From: Perlabentimonas gracilis
GTDB taxonomy: Bacteria > Bacteroidota > Bacteroidia > Bacteroidales > Tenuifilaceae
DNA: 64,000 bases
Reading direction: 5' to 3'
NCBI RefSeq assembly: GCF_011174675.1
Contig: NZ_JAANIG010000003.1
Coordinates: 62,001 to 126,000, forward strand
The notes under the pieces were generated by a model. That model searched no databases. It was not told where the DNA came from and saw only the letters and a list, made by a program, of their open reading frames with translations. Below, one piece after another: positions 44,441 through 52,583 of this stretch. Position numbers and translations under genes: made by a program. How positions within the stretch are numbered: position 1 is the stretch's first letter; every line of letters begins with the position of its first letter.

Positions 44441-44545
44441 AGAAACTGTTTAAGTTTTATTCCTAAAAACATTTTGCTAATTGCCACGGGCTTAAGCCCG
44501 TGGCAACTGAAAATCAAAGTGCTAATTTAAACTTAAACAGTTTCT
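44441..44545. repeat. 105-bp nested palindromic element, MITE/REP-like
   Basis: Outer inverted arms of 17 bp (AGAAACTGTTTAAGTTT at 44441-44457 and its exact complement at 44529-44545) enclose a perfect 26-bp palindrome at 44481-44506 (half-site TTGCCACGGGCTT). No coding potential. The structure fits a small non-autonomous element. Confidence 0.7.
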
Positions 44546-44565
44546 GATTTTTTTTCTGATTTAAG

Positions 44566-45705
44566 CTACCCTTGCCCGTTAAGGTTTTTGTAAAACACCC
44601 TAAACTTTTTGTACACAACGCCACCCATCCGTTCCATCTCGGCTCGTACCTTTAAATTTGTCTCCATCTCAAGGTGACTATCAATATGAGTCATACCCGC
44701 TTTAATGGCCTCACTGAGCATCGATACACCAAGCATAGTGCTGATGCCTTTATTCTGATACTCGGGTTTTATTGCCCCAAGCAGGAGGTTTAGCTGCTTA
44801 GTCTGCCTTTGGGATCTAAGGACATGAAAAACCCCAAATGGCAGCATATACCCCTTGCTACGCCTCACCCCTTGGCTTAAATCTGGGATACCTAAAACAA
44901 ACGCAACCACTTCATCCTGCTGATTTTTAACAACCTTCAGGAAGCGATAATCAAGAACCATCATGTAGCGAGCAGCAAACTCATCCATCTCCTTCTCCGA
45001 CAACTCGTCAAATCCATAAATTTCTTTAAACGTTTCATTCACCAGGGTAAGCACAGGCCTAATTAATGGCTTAATCTCCCTTTTCGACTTTAAGCTTACT
45101 AGCCTAAGTTCAGGATTGTTGCTAAGAGTTCGCTCATAGATTTTCAGGTAGAACTCAGGTATCTGACTAGGCACCATCACCTTGTAAACCACCAGGTCAA
45201 GTTCTTTTTCGTATCCAGCACTTAATACAAAATCGACAAGATAAGGGAGGTTGCAATTGGTGGCAATCACGTTGGGTTCATCGTAACCCTCAATTTGTAG
45301 GCCTTGGGGATCCTTGTCGGAGAACCCTAAAGGGCCAATCAGCCGGTCCATTCCATTGCTTAGCGCCCACTGCTCAACTTGCCTAATCAGAGCATGAGCC
45401 ACCTCTACATCATCATACGCATCAAAGTAAAAGAAACGAGCATCCTTTACGTTATGCTTCGCATTGTACTGATGGTTTATAATTCCCATAATACGACCAA
45501 CCACCTCCTGCCCCCTTTGGGCAAGTAGAATAATAGTTGTACTATGGTTGAATGCTAAATTCTTTTTGGGGTTGAAGAAAATCCTCTCATCCATATAAAT
45601 TGGAGGCACCCAATTGGTGTGATCCTTATGAATTTTTGCGGGGAGATGAATGAATTTTCTGAGATCTTTCTTCTTAAGAACTTCAATAACTCGGATTGTA
45701 TTCAA
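44566..45705 (-). CDS. GNAT-superfamily-like protein, unknown substrate
   Basis: About 379 residues from a TTG at 45705, which gives the family-like opening NTIRVIEVLKKKDLRKFI; a TTG at 45729 is possible and there is no ATG near. The N-terminal part contains WVPPIYMDERIFFNPKKN and a STTIILLAQRGQEVVGRIMGI strand of an acetyltransferase fold. A second GNAT-like half follows, with LLGAIKPEYQNKGISTMLGVSML near the acetyl-CoA loop (QNKGIS). It probably contains two tandem acetyltransferase folds. Such proteins are widespread in Bacteroidota without known substrates. Monocistronic, divergent from the efflux operon. The gene end lies 20 bases from the nested palindrome. Confidence 0.72.
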   Translation of the reverse strand: MNTIRVIEVLKKKDLRKFIHLPAKIHKDHTNWVPPIYMDERIFFNPKKNLAFNHSTTIILLAQRGQEVVGRIMGIINHQYNAKHNVKDARFFYFDAYDDVEVAHALIRQVEQWALSNGMDRLIGPLGFSDKDPQGLQIEGYDEPNVIATNCNLPYLVDFVLSAGYEKELDLVVYKVMVPSQIPEFYLKIYERTLSNNPELRLVSLKSKREIKPLIRPVLTLVNETFKEIYGFDELSEKEMDEFAARYMMVLDYRFLKVVKNQQDEVVAFVLGIPDLSQGVRRSKGYMLPFGVFHVLRSQRQTKQLNLLLGAIKPEYQNKGISTMLGVSMLSEAIKAGMTHIDSHLEMETNLKVRAEMERMGGVVYKKFRVFYKNLNGQG

Positions 45706-45745
45706 AGCAATAGGGTATATTTTCCACAATATTAAACAAATGTTG

Positions 45746-45753
45746 CAAAAATA
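45746..45753 (-). promoter_or_regulatory. -7 element of the GNAT-like gene
   Basis: TATTTTTG on the minus strand, 41 bases before the TTG at 45705. Confidence 0.4.
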
Positions 45754-45982
45754 TAATAATCTAAATCATCAAAAATTTGTTTACCATACTTTATGGTTTC
45801 AACTACAAGGCTTTACTATTAGTAAAAACACCTAAGTAATCGTTAGTATTGAATAGTGGGGAGTATGGGTATTAAACCCTCCATTTGCAACTGAATCAAA
45901 GCAATATAATTTTGAGAATCTAAACTTTTTGCACAAATAGTTGTCTTACATTAGCAAAACATAATTTCAACACACATTATTT

Positions 45983-47041
45983 ATGATAAAGAGGATCATG
46001 CATATGGCAGCAATCGCTATTGCGATTACACTTGTTGGAACAAGCTGCAGCGACGAGAAAAAAGGAGGAGACACGAGGAGCGATAGGGCCCGCTCAGGCT
46101 TACAGGTTAACGCCTATGTGGTTGAGCTGCACCCCTTAACCCAAGGTTTATCACTGTCGGGAACCCTTATAGCTGGCGAAGAGGTTGAACTTAGAGCCGA
46201 AACCACGGGTAAACTCGTAGAGTTTCACTTAGACGAAGGGAAGCAGGTAAAGAAAGGGCAGCTACTTGCCCGTGTAAACGATAGTGAGATAAGAGCTAGA
46301 GTGGAAAAATTAAAATCTGATCTTCAGCTTGCTCTAGACAACCTTGAGCGAAACCAAAGGCTTAAAGAAATTAATGCGCTTAGCCAGCAGGAGCTTGATG
46401 TGGCTATGAACCGAGTTGACGGAATAAGAGCAGAGATAAGGTTGGCCGAAGCACAAATTGAGAAAGCTGAAATACGTGCTCCTTTCGATGGTAAAATTGG
46501 CCTACGCAACGTTAGCCCAGGGAGTTTCATTGGAGCCAGCACCGTTCTTGCCACACTAATACAAGACAACCCCTTAAGGCTTGAGTTCTCAGTACCCGAG
46601 CGGTATGCCTACGGTGTGAAGGCGGGTAAAGAGGTGACTTTTACTCTAGGGCACTACCCCACGGAGTACAAAGCCACCATATATGCAACCGAATCGGCCA
46701 TTGACCAGCAAACAAGGGCTCTAAGGGTTAGGGCTACTTGTGCTAATCCTCGGGGAGAGTTGCTTCCTGGCTCATTTGCAAGGGTATCGTTTGTCCTTAA
46801 CGGCAGCCCAGAAACGATTCTAATTCCACCACAAGCATTAGTTCCTGTACTAGGTGGTCAGAATGTTATACTTGCCCGTAATGGCAGGGCTACTTTTGTA
46901 CCGGTTGAAACGGGGATCAGAACAGCCACCTCGGTTGAAGTGGTTTCGGGCATTGAACCCGGCGATACGCTTTTACTATCGGGCTTGCTACAGGTTAGAG
47001 AAGGAACACCAGTTAACACCACGATTGTAGACAATTGGTAA
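45983..47041 (+). CDS. RND efflux periplasmic adaptor (membrane fusion protein)
   Basis: A 352-residue lipoprotein (signal MHMAAIAIAITLVGTS, then Cys22) linking an inner-membrane RND pump to the outer-membrane channel. The order is the HlyD/MFP type: a first lipoyl half (GEEVELRAETTGKLVEFHLDEGKQVKKGQLLARVN), a coiled-coil hairpin with LERNQRLKEINALSQQELDVAM, a second lipoyl half (AEIRAPFDGKIGLRNVSPGSFI), a beta-barrel (PERYAYGVKAGKEVTFTL) and a membrane-proximal domain with ILIPPQALVPVLGGQNV. It is the first gene of the efflux operon. The exported substrate is unknown. The pump gene begins 102 bases after the stop, with a possible internal promoter between. Confidence 0.92.
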   Translation: MIKRIMHMAAIAIAITLVGTSCSDEKKGGDTRSDRARSGLQVNAYVVELHPLTQGLSLSGTLIAGEEVELRAETTGKLVEFHLDEGKQVKKGQLLARVNDSEIRARVEKLKSDLQLALDNLERNQRLKEINALSQQELDVAMNRVDGIRAEIRLAEAQIEKAEIRAPFDGKIGLRNVSPGSFIGASTVLATLIQDNPLRLEFSVPERYAYGVKAGKEVTFTLGHYPTEYKATIYATESAIDQQTRALRVRATCANPRGELLPGSFARVSFVLNGSPETILIPPQALVPVLGGQNVILARNGRATFVPVETGIRTATSVEVVSGIEPGDTLLLSGLLQVREGTPVNTTIVDNW

Positions 47042-47084
47042 ACTGAGCATAACGCTTATCCTGCACCAAGCAAGGCTTGAATCA

Positions 47085-47092
47085 TATCTTTG
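47085..47092 (+). promoter_or_regulatory. Possible internal -7 element before the RND pump gene
   Basis: TATCTTTG, 52 bases upstream of the ATG at 47144. It lies between operon genes and may raise expression of the pump and channel. Confidence 0.3.
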
Positions 47093-47143
47093 GCTTACAA
47101 TAGTTACAAAGCCGATTATTAGATACATCAATAACGAAAATCA

Positions 47144-50100
47144 ATGAATTTAACATCACTTAGTATAAATCGTCCGGTGCTAGCCTCCGTTATGTCCATT
47201 ATCATTGTGATATTTGGGATAGTTGGCTACACATACCTAGGCATAAGGGAATACCCCAGTGTAGATCCACCCGTTGTTTCAGTTGGAACTTCGTATGTTG
47301 GTGCAAACGCCGATGTAATAGAGGCGCAAATCACCGAGCCCCTAGAGGCTGCACTTAGTGGTATTTCGGGTATCAAGTCCATCACATCAACCAGCTCCGA
47401 TGGCCGCAGCAGAATATCTGTAGAGTTTGAGCTAGGGGTAGATATGGAGGCAGCAGCCAACGATGTTCGCGATAAGATGTCGCAGGTGGTTCGCCGACTT
47501 CCACCCGATATTGATGCCCCAGTGGTATCGAAAGCCGATGCCGATGCAGAAACGATCATCGTGCTTACAGCACAAAGTGATACTAGAGACCTATTGAGCC
47601 TGTCGGATGTTGGGAACAACCTCATTAAGGAACGGCTACAAACCATATCTGGGGTGAGTGAGGTAAGCATTTGGGGCGAAAAGAGGTACGCCATGAGGCT
47701 TCATCTTGACCCCAATAGGCTTGCAGCCTACGGAATGACTCCCAGTGACATTAGGGTAGCGCTTAGCCGCGAAAACATTGAACTCCCAACGGGAACCATC
47801 GAAGGTTACTACACCGACCTGTCGATCAGAACGTTGGGCAGGCTTGAAACCGAGGACGACTTCAACAATATGATAATCCGAGAGGTAGATGGGATTCCGG
47901 TAAAGGTGAAAGATGTTGGTCGTGCTGAATTGGCACCTGAAAACGAGATGTCCCTCTTTCGGGGCAACTATGGCACGCCACAGATTGGTATAGCCATCAC
48001 CTCGCAGCCCGGGGTAAATTACATATCAATTGCCGATGAGGTTTATCGCCGTGTTGATCAGCTAAACAGGGAACTTCCGGAGGATATTCGCTTGGCAATT
48101 GGCATCGACATTACCACCTCCATCCGAAAGGCTGTTAAGGAAGTACAGGACACTATCCTCATGGCATTCATGCTGGTGGTAATCGTTATCTTCATCTTCC
48201 TGCGTAGATGGAGAACCACCATTATACCCATGGTTACCATACCCATCGCCCTGATAGGCTCCTTCTTTATAATGTACATCATGGATTTCTCCATCAACGT
48301 GCTGTCGCTGCTGGGCATTGTGCTGGCCACTGGGCTAGTGGTTGACGACGCCATTGTGGTGGTGGAGAACATCTTTTCGAAGATTGAGAAAGGGATGAAT
48401 CCAACCCAGGCAGGGCATGAGGGCACAAAGGAAATTTTCTTTGCAATTATCTCAACCACAGTTACCTTGGTATCGGTATTCTTACCCATTGTTTTTCTTC
48501 AAGGTATTACCGGAAGGCTATTCCGCGAATTTGGCATTGTGCTCTCGGGAGCGGTAATTATCTCGTCGTTCGTGGCGTTAACCCTTACCCCTATGCTAAG
48601 CGTTAGGGTTTTGGCTGGCAAGCATAAGGAGAGTAGATTCTCCTTATTCATGGGTCGACTTTTCGACAACCTATCGAATGCATACCAACGGGGACTAACT
48701 GCGTTCATCAACCGACGGTGGATCGCACTAATTATTGTGGTGGTAGCAGTTACTGTAATTGGTTTGCTGGGTGTAAAAATCCCATCGGAGTTGGCTCCCC
48801 TTGAGGATAAGAGTCGAATTACCATTAACGCGACTGCCCCCGAAGGAACCTCATTTGAGCTAATGGATGAGTACGTCATGAACGTCATTAGCTTTGTTGA
48901 TACCATGCCCGAGCGTAGGGCAATTACCGCCATGTCGTCGCCAGGTTGGACAGGATCGAAGAATAGTGGTTTTGTTAGGCTACTGCTTAGCGAGCCACAC
49001 GAACGATCAAAGTCGCAGCAGCAGCTGGCCGACGAAATTCAGGCATACTTAAATACCCAAACCTTTGCTCGCGCATTTGTTACCCAAGATCAAACCATTA
49101 GAGCAGGCCGAGGCGGAGGGCTACCAGTACAGTTTGTGGTGCAGGCACAGAACTTCGAGAAGCTAAAGGATGCAGTACCTATATTCCTTCAACGGGCACA
49201 GGACGACCCACGCTTCCAAGTGGTTGACGTGAACCTAAAATTCAACAAGCCAGAGCTTAGAATAGAAATTGACAGGGATAAAGCCCGCGCAACGGGTGTA
49301 ACCGTTAGGGATATTGCCGAGGCGCTTCAGATGTATTTCTCAGGCTCACGTTACGGATTCTTTATCCACAACGGCAAACAGTACCAAGTAATTGGACAGG
49401 CCGAGCGCCAGTTCCGCGACGACCCATCGGATATTACCAGCATTATGGTGCGTAACGACAAGGGCAGCATGGTGGAGCTAGGAAACTTAATTACCATCAC
49501 TGAGGAAAGCACCACCCCCCAACGATATCGATACAACCGTTACGTGTCGGCTACCTTTAGGGCATCAACGGCCCCCGGGGTAACGCTTGGACAAGGGATT
49601 GAAGCCATGCGCGAAATATCGAACGAGGTGCTTGACGATACCTTTACAACTAGCCTAACGGGTATCTCGGAGCAGTTTGCCGAGAGTTCGGGCAGCATGT
49701 ACTTTGCCTTTGTGTTCGCATTAATTCTGGTTTACCTTGTGCTGGCTGCTCAGTTTGAGAGTTACCGCGACCCTCTTATCATCATGTTTACCGTTCCGCT
49801 TGCCCTTGCGGGAGCCTTCATATCGCTCTATATCATGGGGCAAACCATGAACATCTTTAGCCAAATTGGCATGATTGTGCTGGTGGGTATTGTAACCAAG
49901 AACGGAATTCTAATTGTGGAATTTGCCAACCAGAAAAAACAGAAGGGGCTAGATAAAACCAAGGCAGTAATTGAAGCTGCAGGTCAACGCTTAAGACCAA
50001 TCCTTATGACCAGCCTTTCAACCATTTTTGGTTCGTTGCCCATTGCGCTGGCACTTGGAGCAGCCTCAACAAGCCGAATACCTCTGGGTATAACCATTAT

Positions 50101-50206
50101 TGGAGGGCTGCTTTTTGCACTAGGGCTTACACTTTTTGTTGTACCTGCAATGTACACCTACATATCAAAGAAAACCGCAAATATTATTCATGATGAGGAG
50201 GAGTAG
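47144..50206 (+). CDS. RND-family multidrug efflux transporter, HAE1 type
   Basis: A 1020-residue inner-membrane pump of the AcrB/MexF group, driven by protons. Twelve helices and two large periplasmic loops are evident. The helix 4 stretch GIVLATGLVVDDAIVVVENIFSKIE holds the two Asp of the proton relay, and a Lys/Thr pair lies in the second half. Other motifs are the start NRPVLASVMSIIIVIFGIVGYTYL, GGGLPVQFVVQA in the porter region, and VTKNGILIVEFANQ with LRPILMTSLSTIFGSLPIALALG near the end. The length is standard. It works with the adaptor upstream and the TolC-like channel that follows, overlapping by 17 bases. The substrate (drug, bile salt or other) is unknown. Confidence 0.94.
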   Translation: MNLTSLSINRPVLASVMSIIIVIFGIVGYTYLGIREYPSVDPPVVSVGTSYVGANADVIEAQITEPLEAALSGISGIKSITSTSSDGRSRISVEFELGVDMEAAANDVRDKMSQVVRRLPPDIDAPVVSKADADAETIIVLTAQSDTRDLLSLSDVGNNLIKERLQTISGVSEVSIWGEKRYAMRLHLDPNRLAAYGMTPSDIRVALSRENIELPTGTIEGYYTDLSIRTLGRLETEDDFNNMIIREVDGIPVKVKDVGRAELAPENEMSLFRGNYGTPQIGIAITSQPGVNYISIADEVYRRVDQLNRELPEDIRLAIGIDITTSIRKAVKEVQDTILMAFMLVVIVIFIFLRRWRTTIIPMVTIPIALIGSFFIMYIMDFSINVLSLLGIVLATGLVVDDAIVVVENIFSKIEKGMNPTQAGHEGTKEIFFAIISTTVTLVSVFLPIVFLQGITGRLFREFGIVLSGAVIISSFVALTLTPMLSVRVLAGKHKESRFSLFMGRLFDNLSNAYQRGLTAFINRRWIALIIVVVAVTVIGLLGVKIPSELAPLEDKSRITINATAPEGTSFELMDEYVMNVISFVDTMPERRAITAMSSPGWTGSKNSGFVRLLLSEPHERSKSQQQLADEIQAYLNTQTFARAFVTQDQTIRAGRGGGLPVQFVVQAQNFEKLKDAVPIFLQRAQDDPRFQVVDVNLKFNKPELRIEIDRDKARATGVTVRDIAEALQMYFSGSRYGFFIHNGKQYQVIGQAERQFRDDPSDITSIMVRNDKGSMVELGNLITITEESTTPQRYRYNRYVSATFRASTAPGVTLGQGIEAMREISNEVLDDTFTTSLTGISEQFAESSGSMYFAFVFALILVYLVLAAQFESYRDPLIIMFTVPLALAGAFISLYIMGQTMNIFSQIGMIVLVGIVTKNGILIVEFANQKKQKGLDKTKAVIEAAGQRLRPILMTSLSTIFGSLPIALALGAASTSRIPLGITIIGGLLFALGLTLFVVPAMYTYISKKTANIIHDEEE

Positions 50207-51509
50207 TTTAATAGCATTACTGATGGGCTTAATTCCCTTGGTAAGCTTTGCACAGGAGGAGTTAACACTTGAGGATGCCATTAGAATTGGGCTTGAGAAT
50301 AGCTATTCAATTCAAATTGCACAGAACAATGTTTCCATTGCAACCAACAACAACACCATTGGAAATGCAGGTTACCTGCCACGGTTAGATTTGAATGTTA
50401 ACCAAAGTAACAACTTTCAGAACAGACACTACGAGTTTGATGATGAGAGCACGCTTACCCAAAAGGGCTACCCAACATACTCCCTTTCATCGGGAGTGCA
50501 GCTAAACTGGACCGTGTTCGATGGGTTCGCCATGTTTGTCCGCAAGGAGAAGCTCGATGTGTTCAAGCAGCAAAGCGATTTATACCTTAGGATGGAGGTG
50601 GAAAACACCGTGGCCAACATTGCCTACACCTTCTACAACATTGCGCTAAACGAGAAGTTGCTAAAAAACTACGAGGAGCAGATGGATCTTTCGCGCCAAC
50701 GCCTTCGAATTGCCCGTGAAAAATCGTTAATTGGTGTGGGGTATGGGCTACAGGAGTTGCAATCGGAGGTTGACTTTAGGGCCGACAGCGCGCAGTACAT
50801 TCGGCAGGGAAGCCACCTGGTAAACCTTAAAGCCGAGCTTAACCGTCTGCTTAGCAGAGATCCAGATATAAAATTTGCAATTAACACTGCTATCCCTGTT
50901 CCTGCGGCGGCTAATAACGATGACATATTTCTAAAGATTAAGGAGTTCAATCCGAACCTACTAAGTGCTAGACTCCAGACACAGATAGGAGATCTTGAGC
51001 TTAGCGAAGCCTTAGCCTCACGTTACCCCACAGTTACGCTAGGTGGTGCCTACAACTTTTCGCATATTGGCACCCCCGAGGGGTCAACCAGACTAAGCGT
51101 AACTAATGGCCCAAACCTAGGGATAGGGGCTTCCATAAGCCTTTTCAATGGGTTTAATGCCAACCGGCGAATAAACAATGCCAAGATACTGGCCGAGAAC
51201 CAAAGGCTTAACGAGCAGGAGCTGTCGCTTAGGTTAAAAAGCACTGCCTTTAAGCTGGTTAACAACCTAAACCAAGCCATTGAGTTGGTAAAGGTTGAGG
51301 AGTACTCGGTGGAACTTGCCCAACGCAACGCCGAGGCATCATGGGAGAAGTATCGATTGGGTGCCATTTCGGATCTGGAGCTACGCGAAAGCCAGAACAA
51401 GCTGCTTGACGCACAAACCCGCTTAATCTCTGCCCAAATGAATGCGCAAGCAGCCGAGATTGATATTCTTTCGCTTACCGGTGACTTAGGAGAATACATT
51501 GGACGCTAG
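50190..51509 (+). CDS. TolC-family outer-membrane efflux channel
   Basis: A 439-residue outer-membrane protein starting at ATG 50190, overlapping the pump gene by 17 bases and opening a signal peptide (MMRRSSLIALLMGLIPLVSFAQ). It carries the two TolC repeats: LEDAIRIGLENSYSIQIAQN with GYLPRLDLNVNQSNN, and later NPNLLSARLQTQIGDLELSEALASRYPTVTLGGAYN. Long helical regions rich in Leu, Asn and Gln form the periplasmic tunnel, as in RLRIAREKSLIGVGYGLQELQSE and AQRNAEASWEKYRLGAISDLELRESQ. It forms a trimeric duct for the RND pump. A terminator follows. Confidence 0.92.
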   Translation: MMRRSSLIALLMGLIPLVSFAQEELTLEDAIRIGLENSYSIQIAQNNVSIATNNNTIGNAGYLPRLDLNVNQSNNFQNRHYEFDDESTLTQKGYPTYSLSSGVQLNWTVFDGFAMFVRKEKLDVFKQQSDLYLRMEVENTVANIAYTFYNIALNEKLLKNYEEQMDLSRQRLRIAREKSLIGVGYGLQELQSEVDFRADSAQYIRQGSHLVNLKAELNRLLSRDPDIKFAINTAIPVPAAANNDDIFLKIKEFNPNLLSARLQTQIGDLELSEALASRYPTVTLGGAYNFSHIGTPEGSTRLSVTNGPNLGIGASISLFNGFNANRRINNAKILAENQRLNEQELSLRLKSTAFKLVNNLNQAIELVKVEEYSVELAQRNAEASWEKYRLGAISDLELRESQNKLLDAQTRLISAQMNAQAAEIDILSLTGDLGEYIGR

Positions 51510-51531
51510 ATAATATTTATGTTCAACTTTA

Positions 51532-51570
51532 AAAAAATGCAGCCAAGTATTTGTACTTGGCTGCATTTTT
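51532..51570 (+). terminator. Terminator of the efflux operon
   Basis: AATGCAGCCAAGTA / TACTTGGCTGCATT with a 4-base loop, followed by TTT. Very stable. Confidence 0.9.
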
Positions 51571-51653
51571 AAACCCATAAACCTTAAACAATTTAACAGC
51601 AAACCCGGTTGTTTACTTTGATATTTGTATATTAGTAATAAAAAACACTCGCT

Positions 51654-52445
51654 ATGCAACCAATACTGAAAGGAAAAACCATACTTGTTTCGGGCGGAAG
51701 CCAGGGATTGGGCTACGCCATTGCCGAGGCTTCGGCAAAAGAGGGAGCCAACGTGTTCTTGGGCAGTCGCAATGAGGAGAAGCTTAAATTCTCATCGATG
51801 CGTATTGCAAAGGAGAGCGGTTCGAACGTTGATTTTGGCGCGCTAGATGTTACAAATCCCAAGTCGATTAAGGAATGGGTTCAAGCAGGACTAGCCAAGT
51901 ATGGCCATATTGATGGTTTGATTGTTAATGCTGGCGGGCCACCAGCAGGTAAATTCGACAATTTTACCGATGAACACTGGCAAGCAGCATTTGAACTAAA
52001 CCTTATGAGTGCTGTACGCCTTATCCGAGAGGTTTTACCCCATATGAGAAAGGCATCAAAAGGGAGCATTGTAACCATCACCTCGGTCTCTGTTAAGGAA
52101 CCAATAGATATGCTTTTACTATCCAATGTATTTCGGTCGGGTGTTACCAGCTTGGCCAAAAGCCTATCGCGCGATTTGGCATCTTACAACATCCGAATCA
52201 ACAATATTTTACCAGGCAGGCTCGACACTGAACGAGTAAAGCAACTCGATGGTATTATTGCCGAGAATAATAGTATTAGTGTAAATGAAGTACGATCGTC
52301 ATTTCATGATCAGATCCCCCTTGGCCGTTATGGAAAACCTGAGGAGTTAGGAAATCTAGCCGCCTTTTTACTGTCTGATAAAGCATCATTTATCACAGGA
52401 ACTACCATACCCGTTGATGGGGGAATGCTCAAAACTGTTTGGTAA
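51654..52445 (+). CDS. SDR-family oxidoreductase lacking the usual catalytic Tyr/Lys
   Basis: A 263-residue Rossmann-fold protein of the short-chain dehydrogenase family. The cofactor loop is VSGGSQGLGYAIAEA (about 12-26), a nucleotide-specificity region is near GSRNEEK, NAGGPP replaces NAG-x at about 92, and ITSVSVKEP holds the catalytic-Ser position. Where normal members have Tyr-x3-Lys, this one reads SNVFRSGV, so Ser and Arg stand in their places. I recall a 3-oxoacyl-ACP-reductase-like subgroup described as lacking the standard tetrad, which fits. The end GTTIPVDGGML is typical. It may be a reductase with altered chemistry or a binding protein. It is monocistronic with its own strong terminator. 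Confidence 0.85.
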   Translation: MQPILKGKTILVSGGSQGLGYAIAEASAKEGANVFLGSRNEEKLKFSSMRIAKESGSNVDFGALDVTNPKSIKEWVQAGLAKYGHIDGLIVNAGGPPAGKFDNFTDEHWQAAFELNLMSAVRLIREVLPHMRKASKGSIVTITSVSVKEPIDMLLLSNVFRSGVTSLAKSLSRDLASYNIRINNILPGRLDTERVKQLDGIIAENNSISVNEVRSSFHDQIPLGRYGKPEELGNLAAFLLSDKASFITGTTIPVDGGMLKTVW

Positions 52446-52462
52446 ACTATTAACTAGCAATG

Positions 52463-52508
52463 AAGGAGCGAGGCCAAGCGGAATATATGCTTGGCCTCGC
52501 TCCTTTTC
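52463..52508 (+). terminator. Very strong hairpin terminator
   Basis: A perfect 17-bp stem (AAGGAGCGAGGCCAAGC at 52463-52479 with its complement at 52489-52505), a 9-base loop and TTTTC after it, 18 bases behind the SDR stop codon. Confidence 0.88.
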
Positions 52509-52583
52509 TATGTTCTTTTTACAAATTATTCTATTTTTACAGCCCAATAATGAAACTAAAACAAATCGAAATAATAAATTAAA

